The translations under genes were made by a program, and so were the position numbers. The notes under the pieces are model-generated. The model saw only the letters and a program-made list of their open reading frames with translations. It was not told where the DNA came from and did not search any database. From Sycobia sp. Sy_11 (Eukaryota; Arthropoda; Insecta; Hymenoptera; Epichrysomallidae), in NCBI GenBank assembly GCA_018907035.1, contig JACCIC010000002.1:7435001-7499000 (forward strand): a stretch of DNA of 64,000 nucleotides. Reading direction: 5' to 3'. Below, in pieces: positions 35,251 through 50,656 of the stretch (position 1 is its first letter; every line of letters begins with the position of its first letter).

Positions 35251-35581
35251 GATTGGCGATTGCTCACGTTATTCCGCGATTATAAACGAAATCGAAACTC
35301 ACTTTGCCGCGGGGAGAGAGAGTATTTTTTACGTATTAAAATTGCGCGACATCGATTTAATCCGCAAGGAGGCGAGAACAATTTGTTGTTTTTTTTTTTT
35401 TTCATCGGCTTTTCGATAGAAATCAGAATTTCCAATAGGTAAACACCTAACTCGTTTCGATTTGACTTTTCCTACTTTATGCGCCGTGCTTCATAAACAT
35501 CGATAACACAATTGAATTGAAGATTAATAATAATAACTGCTTTAAAATGCCGTTCTTTTGATGGAAAATTGTATTTTATAG

Positions 35582-35657
35582 GTATGAGGAGACATTCTCT
35601 GGTTATCCTATGCTGCTACCTTTACACCCTCTTCGACATGGCAGCCTTACAGTATCC
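35582..35657 (+). CDS. CG12344-like: Channel exon 1 (signal peptide)
   Basis: TTTTATAG|GT then ATG at 35584. Encodes [20 protein letters not shown] and four more residues. Donor CC|GTAAGT at 35658, phase 2. The exon was recognised from its phase fit with exon 2 and its hydrophobic leader. Confidence 0.78.
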
Positions 35658-38600
35658 GTAAGTATTTGCTTAAATTGATCGGGCAGACTATTCCCTCCCC
35701 TCTCCATTTTTACTTTATCGCTAGGCGATATTTAATGCTCGATGAAATTTATTGTTTATCTTGATAATTTTCGTTACAACAAGAGAATGAAAGATCGCTT
35801 TTTGTTAAATAGTTCGGAATTTGAAATATTTCTTTTTTTTTCTCTTGATTTATTTTTATTTTTAAGACTATACAATGTTCATATTTATAAACTTACAGCA
35901 AATGCTGAATTTTAGTTGTAATAATTCGAAGGAATTCTATTTCGAACATTTTCGATTGTACTTGTAAAGAAAATATAGATATTAAAAAATATAAGTAAAA
36001 ATAACAGATTGTGTAAATAAATAAACAAGCGAGAAATAGAAAAGCCAGAAGAAGCATTTTACAAGTCCGCCTTGTCGAGAATAATTGACATATAAATGCC
36101 GTACTGACTATTAGTTCATTTGAGTTTGTATATCACAAGTCTTATGTGCGATCTAGATATTCTCGTAAATTCGCATTAGCACCTAATTGTCTGAATATGT
36201 AGAGAATGGCCTTTTTTTCACGACGAAACACGAATGATGTGCGCATTCTTTCTGTTACCGTTTGCTCGCTCAGAGTCAAAGTGTGCGAGGCCGTCCTCTC
36301 CACGGAGGTCGAGGGTTGGCACTTTAAAGTCAATCGCCTGACCTCACGTACAATTCGACTTCCGGGGAGAAACCGCGGGTATCGATTTTTTCCGAAGATC
36401 GCAAGGTAAAAGTTATACCAGCTAAGCTGGCTTTTAATTTGTTTTTTGTTCTTGTTTTCGTTCTATTTATTTTTATCTTTCATTTTTTCTGACGCGCACG
36501 TTGTATTTTTGTCAGTTTATCTAACGGAATTTAAAATTTTTTACGTTTGAACGAATGACATTGTTCTGATTTAAATACTTTCTTTGTGTGCTTCGTGTTG
36601 AATTTAATTTGTAAATTGTTTTAGATTTCAATTCGTCATTATTCATGCATCAAAAAAGATCGATCCGGCAAAATTTTATTTATTTATGTAAACATAACAT
36701 GTAATAACATTTTTACTATTAAAAATATATTTTAATAAGGGTCTTGATACATTGCGTATAAGAGCAGTCAGTGGCTCATGTGGCGAAGAAATTTGTGGTT
36801 ATTTCTTGTTTTTAATCTAATAGTTTCACGAGTTTAATTAGATTAACGCAATTGACAAAGTCAAATTTGACAGTAATAGCAGCTATTAAACATTAAATAT
36901 TTGAAATATTATTAATGAAAATTAATCATATCATTTGTACGTTCGGTACTTTTTACATTATATAAGTGTATACATAAATTGATCGTTCTACAATTTACCT
37001 TTACGGTTTTTTTTTCATTACACAGCCGTCGACTTTTGTTCTACTTATCACGTCTTTCACATTCGAAATTATCGCCAACGCTTCTTCCTTCGCTCGCTTC
37101 CCGATGCTCATTAATCTCTCACGCCCACGCACCACAGAAACGAAAGAAGTACGCGTATTAACCGCGCTTACACTAACCCCCCCCCCCCCCCCACGGAGGT
37201 CGAATTTCACGTGGACATTTCGAGGGTGCGCCTTTGAAATCGCAGGGGTGGGTGGGGGGGTGGTGAAGCGACTCGTTCTTTTTTCACTTAGCCAACCCAC
37301 CGGCATTCAATGACTGTTCAAACAATGGCCAGCCAGTGTTTTTCTTATCAAAAGTCACGGGTCGAGGCAAGATGTATATACGCGTACTTCTTCCGTAAAT
37401 TATATTCATCATCAGAAATTAATTTGTACGAATTTGCACGAACAGGATGAATATTTTTAGAACGCTCTCAGCGATCTAAGCCCGTAATTGCAGCGCACGC
37501 TTTTGCTTAGCCTAGGTTGTCCATTATTTCACGGTGCAATAATGAATTTATTTGAATCACAAGCTTGGGAATATCGATTGATAATTGTCAAAGTTACTGT
37601 ATAAAGCATTTTTACATATAATAATGGGGGCGGATAAATATGTAAACCTCCATATACATCTTAAAAAGTAGTATAAATAGTAATATAAGTTGATGAATTC
37701 GAGGCCCATTTCAATTGGGAATAAAACGCGGCAAAGCTCTTTTGTTTCAATGCTCACTTAATTTCTTCTAATTCGTTTCTGAAAAACACTATTACTTACG
37801 TAAATATATTTTGTCTATCAATATATTTGTAACGTTTCTTGTTAATTAGAAAATCTAAATGGCAGTTCCAACAGCTAGAACCCAATTGAAATTCGTCTGA
37901 AAAAATTTTTTGTTCAATTGAAATAAATATTAATCCAAGTATTTGCCAATTAAATATGTATTAGAATCAATGAAATAATTTTTTTACCTTCAATAAAGAA
38001 ACGTATTATGCAAAAGAGTATTTAATTAAACTATTCGCCTTAACGAATTTTATACACTGCATTGAATAATACTAGCAGAAGATTGCCATTAAAATTACCG
38101 ATACAGTTGAACTATTTCTTAAAATAATAAATGACATTAAAAAAACTTCGAACTTGACCGATGTCATTCAGTAAACTTGATTTTGCATTGTCCTCTCGTG
38201 GATGAAATCCATAGAAATAAGAACGACAATACTATAAAAAGTTCGTGTTTGATTCGAGGTCTCATTTTCTATGGTGAACCAAAATGCAAGAATGCAAACG
38301 ATTTGCCCCGCATCTTTTATCTCGCTCGCTCGCGCGAGTCGAAGCTCCTCAGCGCGGAATCGTATCCAACCGTCATATATGAGCAATGCAGCTATTAAAA
38401 TCGTTTAAAGTGCTGAGTTTTTTTTTTGTAAATTGTGATGTATTAATTTTAGATATATCATAATTAATTTGGCGGTTTTGTATCACACGTGCTATGCTAT
38501 GGTGTCCGATACGTGAGATGTAAGTAAGCGCACTACTTGACGGCGAAAACTAGCTGACTACTCGGTGTAAAGTAATGGTTAATGGACTTTATTAACGCTA

Positions 38601-39593
38601 ATAACACGTATCGTATACTAGTTTACTAATTAAATATACATTTACATTTTACAAAAAAAAAAAAAAACAAACAAAAATAGAAACCGTTTTCAACTTGAGA
38701 CTTCGAATAGCTGATAAATTTAAATGTTAAATTTAAAAAAATAATGATGTACAAAACTATACATTTACTATTAAAAATAATGGATAACTAGTAATTTTTC
38801 TTAACATATCAATAAATAATCCATATAAAATGAAATCTAACTTCAGTTTTTAATTGGAAATTTTCGAAAAATTGTACATTCTAAAAATTTGTAAAAATGT
38901 GGATATTGATTTTATTTATAATTAAAAAAAAAAAGAATAACTATCTTTCAAAGGACGATTCGTATCAACAAATAATTCATTTTCAAGATCTCATTTTTTT
39001 TAAAGAAATAGCTATCCGTTGAAATTTTGTTATTGTCTGAAATCTTTGCATATAGATTTGGCCAAAAAAATAATTCGAATTGATTATTCTTTTGAAAATA
39101 ATTTTAATAATATGGTATGCTTCTAGACTAGTATGCTCATTGTCAATTTATCGACAATTTTGTTCTGATGTATTTTTTTTTTTTAAAATGCTTTTTTCTT
39201 ACGCTCGAGATTTTTAGATTAATGAAGCGTTTTTTAGTTGTTTATTGTTTGTTTTAAAGGTATTCATATGCAGTTTTTTCCCTTAAAAATTTCCATAAAA
39301 ATCATTGCATTCTAATGCGGTCGATCAAAATTTAATTCATCCATCATTACGTGGCCTATTTGTTTATCAAGAAAATCCTGCTAGGCTCTTTCGTATAACA
39401 GTTTATTCGTTGCGTCCCTATCCCGGCCCTCGGAGCGTTTCTGGGAAATTCAGAAAATAATACACGGATCGATGTTGGGCCATCCCGGCCGATATAATCG
39501 CGGACGCGGAAGACCGGGAGCCGGCGTACGCACCTTTAACCCCCTTTTCCCTCACTTTCTCGCATCTATTATTAATGCACTTTATATACCCGG

Positions 39594-39645
<52 letters not shown>

Positions 39646-39791
39646 CGGGGAGGGAAAAGAACGTTGTCGGATGGAACTTTAGGGTATGCACGGCACGAAG
39701 ACCTCTTATGGCTTCTGCCTTCCCGATATTGCTGTTTCATCGGAATATAGCTAATATTCGCGCTGTCTCTACACGTGGGGCCTCCTATATA

Positions 39792-39841
<50 letters not shown>

Positions 39842-42800
39842 TTAAACTAAAATTTTATTCTTATGTCGACTATTTCTTTTTCCCGCTCATTGAATACCGT
39901 CACGAAGAGAGGATGAGAGAAAAAACGAGAGGTTGGGAGCGATGCTAATCCGACGACAGTGGTACAAGCTATGTACATCGTACGTTACCGCAATCATTAA
40001 ATGCGCGATGACGACAGAAGCTGGCTTGGTTTCTGGCAAATATCGATGGCCGCGAAAATTATCCTGGCGATAAAATTGTATTGACGCCGGGGGCGGGGGG
40101 AGGGAGAGATCGGGCGCGAGTCGACAATTTCATCCGGATGAATTGGCTGCGACGGGCGCTTTATCGGCACCGGCGCCGACAGTTGTGCGAAACAGATGTT
40201 CCCCGTTGGAAATTCCGCTTATTACCCTCCCCCCCTCGCCCCAATACGTGACGAAGTATTTCAGTAGCCGTACGATATTATGAGCGTCAGCGATTTTATT
40301 TTAGATTTTACTTTTTTTAATGCGCGTCCTTCCACGTCGACGGCGAGCGCTGCGCTTTTCGCCTTGTAACGTCTGTATCAATGAGAGTGGACGGGGATAG
40401 AAGTTTTTTTTTTTCGGTTTATTCGCGCGCCTTCGCCGTATTGAACGAATTAGTTCGAACTCGCAAGGTCAAGTAATCCGGATTACGCCTTTGCTCGTGG
40501 TTAGAGAGGCACATGTAACTTTGTTTTTTTTTGGGTAGTTCGAAATGTGCAATGAAATAGATAATCAAGATAACGCAGTTAACTACTTTATATTACATAT
40601 TAATAACTATTTTACAGATATATCTATTTTGAGAACATCTCGTGCATCAAGATATTTCTTCAAACAAATGTTTTTCATTGTTTTTAATCGTTTTTGTTTT
40701 TTCAAATAGCTTTTTTTATATTATGACGAGAATTTCATTATTTCTTTACAAAACAAAATATTTTTCTAATGAAAATGATTCTTGTTGTACTAAATTTTTG
40801 TTGATTACTTTATTACCATACTAATAAAGTTAGTAAACTTTTTACAACCAAGAAAAAATACTGTGGGATATAAATTTTGCATATTCTATCCCTATATGCT
40901 AACACATTAATAATAATTAATTGACTTTAATCTTTAGTCATTAATTAGTGTACAATACCATGCCATATTACATAGAAACTTATAATATTCGCCAGTAATC
41001 CTTACATAATACTGTTCGATTCTAAAATTCGCATATTATTACATTTATCTTTGAGCTATACATTAATTTGAATATCGCGAGAGAATTCAAATTCTAGATT
41101 AATATCGGGTATCAGGCTTAAATTGGTGATAGAAAACAATTTTGAACAACATACGTTTGACCAAGTATTAATAACTATTTTCATTGAAGCTCATAATAAC
41201 AGAGCGAAAGTAAATGTATAAAGTAATGCACATGGTATAATTAAGAATGGGTTTTAATATGTTTATAGTGCGCTTTTAATGACAGTATTAAATGATAAAT
41301 AATATGACAAGAAACTCTCTCAGTGGTCCCACTGTCCAAAGAGATAATAATCCAACCAATTTTTTCAATTTTTTGAAATTTGGACCAGTATTTGTTCACC
41401 ACTCTGATCATTAACTTTAACATGTTTTTATTGGCTCTCGTGGTGAAAAATATAATACAACACTAGTGCGTAAATTTATTTTTATCTCCTGCGACTTATA
41501 TCCTTCGCTGCGCTAGTGGGTAAACTGTCTCACGTGGTAAATAATTAACTTCGACACTCGTATGGAAATGTATCATTTCTACTTATCTCGGTCGAAAATA
41601 AGGTCCTCTGACCACTGTATGTATCTGTCAAAAATCATTATTTCCTCTCTTGAGCGATTCCTGTCACGAACAACATCTCTGCTTTTTCGATCACGCTGTA
41701 TATATTTGCTCCGCGAAGTGAGCGGGACTGACAAGTGGATAGCTTAATCAGTTATAATCAAATCTCAATTTTTTTCTTTTTAATTCCAATAAGTAATTAC
41801 TTAAAAGATATTGATATTTATTATGCCACTGTATTATTTAATTGAACTTTTACAATCATAATTCAGATATAAATAACTTTTGTTTAAAAAATTAAAGTAT
41901 AACAGAAAAAAACTTGAATTAACATTTCTAAATGTTAGTGAATTGTTTCATTTTTTTTTAAATCTTCTGAATTTTAAAGTTTCATGAAAAAAAAATATTA
42001 TTAAAAAATATAATTATATTATAACAAAATTTATCTGCATTTTAAATAAAATACAATTTAATATGCAAATAATGAAATGCTGTAACTGATATTGAAATGT
42101 TAGTCTACTTTTCTGTCTCCTTCGCTCTAGGTGGTTCAGCATACGCTAACCAACAACCATCGCTTTGCTCGGCTCGTCACTGTTAGCGAATACTATCAAC
42201 TTTTTAATCACCATCATCTCATTACTTACACGGGCATAGAATAGAATATAGAAAGATGAAAACTCGTATTGAAAGAAAAATCGTATACATTATATGGGAC
42301 AATAGTGAATGATCGTTCCCTACAGTTTACGTAATCTCCATCTGTGCGACTAATTCCGTTGAATGTACTAATTTCCATTTCTTTTTAATATACATTTAAC
42401 TGCTCAAGTACTCGGTGTTTAAATTATGTAAACAATATTGTGCTGATCTTGCAGAGAAATGGAAAGTGAGGACTATGGCAGAAGGGAGCTATCGCTATCC
42501 CTGAGGGACATATTGCCGATAAATCCAAAGAATTACGACAAGCACAGAGCGCCCAAGTACTTGGGCCAGCCCACCATCGTCTACTTCCACGTCACCGTCC
42601 TTAGCATAGACTCCATTAACGAAGAGTCCATGGTAAGAAAGATTGTAATTCCATATCGAAACAGAATTGAAAAAAGTCCAATATTTTCAATAATAATGCC
42701 AGACCATTTCAATAATTTAATTTTTTTAATCGTCTGAATTCAATTGATATTTTGAATCATAAAAAGTCACTGCTCTTTGATAATTTCATAACTGTCAATA

Positions 42801-45800
42801 CTCCTCTGACGTAGACTTACGTGGCTGACATATTTCTGGCTCAAAGCTGGCGAGACTCACGACTGAGGATGCCGGAAAACATGTCGGAGGAATACCGGAT
42901 CCTGGACGTCGATTGGCTGCACAATATTTGGAGACCCGACTGCTTTTTCAAGAATGCGAAGAAAGTCACGTTTCATGAGATGTCGATACCCAATCATTAC
43001 CTTTGGCTATATCATGATAAGACTCTGCTCTACATGTCGAAGTATGCCTCTCACTGCGTCTATTGCTTTATATCTAAAAGTAACGAATAACTTTGATTTT
43101 TCGATTAAAAAAATAACGACATTTTAAAAGGAATTGAGAATATTAATTTTAATCAGATCATTTTACAGCTGAGCTTATTGATTATGAAAATTTCTTTCAG
43201 ATTAACCTTGGTATTGTCGTGCGCAATGAAATTCGAGTCTTATCCCCATGATACCCAAATATGTTCAATGATGATCGAGAGTTGTAAGTAATAGTTTGAT
43301 TAAATATTTCTTAAATGTCATAACTCATATCTACGTAAGATTTTAATCCTGTAAAAAATTCCTTATAGTGCTCCACATGTTTCCTAAAGTGATTCGAGCA
43401 CTCGACTATTCTTTATTACCATATGGATGTCAAAAGTATAAAAACGTAAATTCTCGAATTACAGTGTCACACACGACGCAGGATCTGGTGTTCATCTGGA
43501 ACGTCACCGATCCACTTGTCGTTAATCCAGAAATCGAACTGCCACAACTCGACATAGCCAATAATTATACGACTGATTGTACGATCGAGTATTCGACCGG
43601 CAACTTCACTTGCATACAGATCGTCTTTAACTTACGACGTAGACTTGGGTACCATCTCTTTCACACCTACATACCTTCTGCTCTTATTGTTGTCATGTCC
43701 TGGATCGCGTTCTGGATCAAGCCCGAAGCTATTCCTGCCAGGGTTACTCTCGGTGTCACATCACTGCTTACTCTTGGTAAGTTATAATAATTTTATTGAA
43801 AGAGAAAATTAATCGTATCTAATTTATTGTATTTGAATATGAGGTTGTAATATTTTTATTAATTTTAAACGTAAATTATAAATGGAGTTAAATAAAATGG
43901 TTTGTTTATGTATAAATTTGTAGTTTCCCGAGTAAGAATAATAAACAATATCTATGTGTTGAGCTTTTATGCCTAACAAATAAGAATAATTTTTTATCAA
44001 TATAAATATTATAAATAGAAAAATGAAATCTCTAATTAATAAATATTATATAACTGGGAGTACAAGATGAAAACAAAAGATACACGTATTATGGAAGAAG
44101 TAATGTTCTTAACTTGTGAAACGCTCGTGAGTTTATTCTTTCATGCATCCAAAGGGGTCAATGATAGGATTAGTGGTTATGTAAAGAACTATGCAATATG
44201 GCGGATGCATAATAGGCAATTGACACCTAAGAGGCTCCTCTTTAAATTAAATATCTTTTCACCTTTACGAAGTATTTTTTATTTTGTGCTTTTATACCTC
44301 TGCTTGGGTTTATTAATAAATATTTATTTATATATTTTACTTTTTGAAAATTCATTTCGCCATATACGTTTCTGTTTGGAATATGGGCTATAACAATACG
44401 CTAATATGAATCAAAGGGAAAAGCATATATGATACTATTTTAAATAGGAATAGGATAATTGTTTAAATTTCCTGGTTATCATATAATCTCTTTAATACCA
44501 TATAATCTAGAATATTATTTCTAACAGCCTAATAACAATGTAGATAACAGTACGTGTAAGTTATATTTTTCGGATAAAAGAAGAATAAAAAATATTTCAG
44601 ATAAAATGTAATAGGAACATTATCTAAAATATTGCATTTGAATTTTTAATTTTAATTTTCATATAGATTATTACTTTTTATGCTTTATTGAACAGTTAAG
44701 TATAAAATAAAAAATTTATAGATTACTTTAAAATTGATTTTAATGTAACTATGTATTACAATTTAAACAATGTAAGATTCTATATCATGTGACAAATTTA
44801 TTGATGTACAATCATGATTAAGATTAATCGTAAAATCATCGTGACTTTTTGATTCTGGTTATGGTTCATGAAATGGTGTTTTTTTTTTTATACATGTGAC
44901 GAAAGCATGATGAATTCTTTCAAGCTTAAATGGCTTCACAGTTACAGCGATACGTGTACTAAATAGATTGATAGATGGGTGTTGTTGTAGTATATTTTAA
45001 TGAATCTACACGATATTTTGATGGATTTATTTTTCTCTCATTGTAAATTGTGTCTTGAATATACGTTTCTTCAGCGGAATTATTATTCCATCTGCGATAT
45101 TTTTTAGCATTTGTTATATTTGCTCGATCGTTTCCATGTAAAGTTGCTAAAGTTCTTCTAATCAATGGCTAGTATAGAGTTCAATATCAAATAGACTTCA
45201 GAATTATGCAATCGTTGCAGGCATATTTTCTTTTCTATTTAATCCCATTGGCTACAATATATAAATACCTTTACTATACACTAAAAGAAATCGATCAATC
45301 ATCTGGCAGTCCTTACATATTTGGACCGTTCATTGAAAGCTGTGGTTATTATAAAAGACTATAAATATCATGATCTACAAAATTGAATCTTATCAAATAT
45401 ATTAGGTCTTTACGTCTACAAGCCCCCATAATACGACAAATAAGAACAACCACTAAATCAATTATCATGATAATCCATAATATATTTTCTACTTTTTTTT
45501 TATCTATTCGCAATGTTCGCCCCAATTTCAAATGAATATTATAGCGGTCAAGACAGATGACATATTAAAAACGTGCGTTTTGCCGCCTTTCTCGAGCCAC
45601 GAAGTAACGAGCTTGTATTCCATGCTACTTTATTCGGAAATAGCCGCCCCACCGTTAACCGCGATTTGCGGCTCGACGCGCCATGACCATTGGCCAGTGA
45701 GCCGAACGCGCCGATTCGATTATACACGCAACAATAAAGCGCCAATTGAATTAGCTCGTGCGCCCGAGGCACGCGCGGCAATTAATTTAAAATCATACGC

Positions 45801-45948
45801 GTAATATGCATGCGTCGCCCGATACGCAGGCGAGAGCGAATTCGGGGCGCGGATCGGAGAAGCCTTACAAAATTACGGGGTGTCATACAACCGCGAGGGG
45901 TGTTTTGGTTTCGATTCTTTCAAGAGCTATTCCTCGTCCCACTTGTCA

Positions 45949-45996
<48 letters not shown>

Positions 45997-46651
45997 CTCA
46001 CTCACTTTTTATCGTTGGCTATTTCCATAGGTTCTACTTTTTACCTTCTATATCTATTCCAATTATCCAAAGCTCCCACTGCCGAAAGTGCATCCAATAG
46101 AACTGAGCAATCATTCATCCACATGCGTGCTAATCGTACAGAGGCTCTGCATTGTTTCTGCATTTACTGTTCCTGCCGATTCTAGAATCTTCCTTTAAAG
46201 CTAATTATATCGAGGGTAACTCAATAAACTATTCTACTATTAGAAAATCAATCGTTGGGACTGATCTTAGTGAAGACGAGGTGTAATTGAAGAAGATTTA
46301 TCGAGTGCTTCATGAATATCTGTTCTGTCTCTTTTTTACTTTCACTTATTTTAACTGATTATTTTCAAGTTTAGTTCATGCTTATCCGATTATTATTATT
46401 AATATCTAATTTACATCGTTGGTTTCTAAAGATGATTATAATAATAGGACGTATTATTACTCTTGTCTTATAGAGAATTATCTCAATATTCGAGCATTGG
46501 TAATTAAAAAATTTTCTTAAAACAAGGGGATTGACAAAAATTTTTCGTCTATATCATCTAATACTCAACGTATAGAATACATGGTTAAAATTTGAAGGTG
46601 ATCGGTGCAGTAGTTTCGACACTTATAAGGTATATACATACATACAGATAT

Positions 46652-46732
<81 letters not shown>

Positions 46733-49700
46733 TATATATATATCCGTTTATGTATATCTATCTATAGGTACATGAACAAGAGAAAAAAAGTAATAACACA
46801 ATTCCATGAAGAGAGTCAAGAACCACTGAATTGAAAAACGAAAAAACATACAAAAGAATAATAAAAGATACAATGTGAATTATTTTAATTATTCTCATTA
46901 TGATTATGCTTAGGCAAATACTAGAGCAAAAATTATTGGGCCTGTCTGATGGTAAACACATTCTCCGCATAGAGAAGCTGTAAGAAACTATTAAACAGAG
47001 GCTTGGAACCAGGTCTGACTCAGGTTCTCCTTGCCCCCCCCCCCCTAATTACTGATATCGCAATATGTTTAAGTTTTTTTTATCAAACATTCCACGCTAA
47101 TAGAATACCTGGGCATAATTATACAGAATTTAAATTTGTATGTCATAGAATTTAATTCGATGTTACCCCATCGATATATATATATATAAATTATTCATCC
47201 ATAATTTTGAAATTGCTTGGAAATCCATGTGAAAATCCATGCTAATTTTTGGTTGTGAAACGAATTCTGCTAGATATTAAGTCTATCGATAATGGCATCG
47301 TTCTCAAGCAATTCCGATTCAATTATCTGCTCAGCTCCGTTAATACGCAGGGAATACATACTTTTGAAACTGTCTTCCCGAATCTAGCCAACAAATTAAA
47401 TTATCTTTCTTTTTTTTTATTCTTTTTTTTATATATAGCGATAACTGTGTTTAATAAATTCGCATCTCGATCTGTCGGATAGTGTAATTTTGTAGATTAT
47501 CGCTGTCATCACACACAATAGCTTGAATCCATCAATCTCTGTTTATGTCGCTTTAAACTGAATTTTACGACTGACGGTAATTTATTTCTAAATTATTAAT
47601 TTACATTTGCAAGCCAGCTTTATTTGAATAATTTTAACACATTAGCACTTGAAAATTTTACAATAATCCTATAAATTATGTAAATGAATTGTCAAAGAAA
47701 CTGAAAAGGAAATCGTCAAATAAAATGTCAAAAACTCAGTGACGCAGATATTTGAAAGTTATTGTTTATCAAGAAATTAAAAAATTTGTTCTCACTCGAC
47801 TAAAGCATTGTGTACACATGATTACAGAGAATGATTCCGATAAACAGATTATAAAATCGCTTTTATTTCTTCACAAATGCCTTTGCATACAAATAAAAGA
47901 ACGAATTACTAACCCCTACGCACGTTCTCTCTTTTATCGAAGAACGTTGAACGCGTTCGAAATAAATGGCTAATCGATCTGGAATTTTTAAGCGGACCAT
48001 TTCAATGTCGACAGTTTCGCGAGATAGTAAGTGTGAAGCTAGTTAGGAGAACTGAAACTTATTATTTCTCTTGTACGTTCATGAAAGGAAGCGCAAAAAT
48101 TAACTTCCTTCATATGTTCCATCTGCTTCGCCTCCCCTGCTTTCCGTCGACGTAATCAGATGTGCCATCTATTTACGATATTTTTCACCTTCCTGATTCC
48201 AAGCACATACTTTGTAAACAGTACCGTTCTCCCAATCGATATTGACGGTATTTCCAGAAAACGATGATAATATCTGCTATTTTCTCAGCAATGGCGCATA
48301 GCTTGAAACATGGCAACACAAAACCATCTATGAGAAATTTTTCGATTCTCTTATATTTGGATGTTGCGCGTAATATAGATAGATCAAACTAAGAAATAAA
48401 CTTTCTTAAATAAAATTGTTTCAATTTGAAGACTCTAATAATTATGAATTATAACATGTATTATATTATGTATTATATCATATATTATAGCATTATTATT
48501 ATTACTTTTTTACTAAATGTTTTTTATTTATAAACTCATTTATTAAACTCATTATTATTTATAAAATCAATGATGCAGTGAAATTTTACGTAAAAAATAC
48601 TGATTTCCTCAATTAAACTGTGACGATTGCTCAAGTAACTTGGTAAAAATAATTAGAAAGAAGATGATAAATCTCATAGTCGTCGTCGTAGTTATTAAAG
48701 ACCTCAATAATGAAAAAGTTTAGCAGTAACAAAAAAATTATAGAGGTCTTCTAATTTATTTATTTATAAAATTTTACAACGTTATAGAGGACAACCCTTC
48801 TTTTGTCGCACTCGCAAACCGAACAGCAATTTTGTAGACATAAGTATATTGATAAGAAATAATTGGTGATGATGCTGTCGTTTTTTAGAATCTTTAGAGC
48901 CTTAAAGTTTTTAACTGATAGACGAAAATCGGATTTTCACCTTTCTCGCAATCCAACAAGTAATTGTATATACTTAGGAATGGGCATCAATCTCAGTTCC
49001 GCTATTGATCATCGATACAATACTTAATTGTATTTGGTAGAATTTTTTCTCGATAATACCACTGATAATAAGAATAATTTCTTCCTGTTGGATTTATAAC
49101 ATAATCTTTTCTTTCATTTCCTAATCGATTTTCTACAGAAGAAACTATTTTCTACAAACTGTAGATCTGATTGTAATACCCAGCTATAAAATGAGAGAGC
49201 AACGTGAAGATATTTTAACGTAAGAACAAGAGATAGGGAAATAATTATATAAAGTAGTTTTTCGTTTACTACAATGAATAGTATTATTGTTTAATTTCAT
49301 ATAAATTTTCCTCTTTTTATCATATTTGCGTAACTTTGTCGGTATCAGGACACCGGCAAACATTTTACGTATATTCTCATGTAAATTTGCAGATTATTTT
49401 TATTATCCAAGGCGCATCAAAAAATCTTAAGTCTGTCGCTCGCATAAAGATAAAATGTTTAAATATTATTTTTCCGTTCTATGAATGTCGTCATTAATAA
49501 TTTTTTTTTATCTCGGTCGAAATATTTTTTCCCGATAAACAAACAAATGTCTCGTCTTCGAAAATATTTTTCAACTTTACAGAATCTAAATACTTATAGA
49601 TATTTTTCTGGGAAGCCAAAAAAAAAAAAAAAAAAAATCTCATAAACACGTACGACGTAAAAGACGAACGTGCGCTTTCTCGCCCACAGCCACGCAAAAC

Positions 49701-50604
49701 ACACAGTCGCAGCAGTCGTTGCCCCCGGTCTCCTACGTCAAGGCCATTGACATCTGGATGTCGTCGTGCAGCGTCTTCGTCTTCCTCTCGCTCATGGAGT
49801 TCGCCGTGGTGAACAATTACATGGGCCCGGTCGCCACGAAAGCCATGAAGGGCTACTCCGACGAGGATCTGCGGGACGCGATCGACGACTTCAAGGTTAG
49901 CTAAGTACGGCCGAGATTATAGCGAGGGCTACGGGAGCAAATGTTGTCTGCAAAGCGTTATTCTAGAAATGCTAATTTTATACGATTAGCATTTCTAACG
50001 AAGACAACGGTAATCTTAGACGGTTCGAATTTACGAAAATCCAACTAAGATGATCTGTTTATTGATGAAAGTACCAATTTTCTCTAATAAAATATTGATT
50101 TTATAACAGGTTCTATAAGAAAAAAATGTTAAGCAAAAAATCTTAAAAAAATTTCTGTATTATGAAAAAGTATAAAATTTGTGCACTGAAAAAGTTAATC
50201 GATAAATTGCATGTAGTAATGAAGGATGACGTGTATTTAATACGGGGAATAGATTTCAGATAAAAAAAAACAGAATAAAGCATCTTCGTTTAAAACTTGT
50301 AAACGATATTTTACGAGCGCAAAGAAAAGTGGTAAGAAATAAAAAGTTCTTTTTTGATGAAAACATTTTTTTCCGTACTAACTACGTCTTCCTTGTTCGC
50401 GACATCGATGATTTGTTTCCGATATCGACGTTATTCGCATACCTAAATTATGTAAAAAATAAAAACATAATTTTTTTTTTTTTGGATGAAAGAACCCTGC
50501 AAATCTTGTCGAGCATGCCTTTTATTTTATATTCGCGCGGCTTCTATTGCCAATAGTATTGAAATTGCGCGCGTCGGCAACGAAATAGGGGTAATCCAAC
50601 CCCG

Positions 50605-50656
<52 letters not shown>

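Larger units (their letters stand above)
35658..42454 (+). other. Channel intron 1 (6.8 kb)
   Basis: Large first coding intron. Mostly AT-rich, with GC- and CpG-rich blocks at about 36230-36420, 39420-39580 and 39960-40500, a C-run at 37178-37192 and two (AT)n tracts. No coding exon was recognised in it. The GC-rich blocks could be enhancers or an internal promoter. Confidence 0.75.
43777..49689 (+). other. Channel intron 5 (5.9 kb), splitting M2
   Basis: Interrupts the codon at the M2 centre (…LLTL|A-T-Q). Contains a 108-codon open frame at 44067-44393 with a hydrophobic stretch that I do not recognise, a GC-rich block at 45540-45900, and CT and AT microsatellites. No supported gene inside. 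Confidence 0.75.

Noticed and set aside
44067..44393. 108-codon open frame in channel intron 5
   Set aside because: No recognisable domain, AT-rich composition like the intron, no promoter or splice context. Too weak to call a nested gene.
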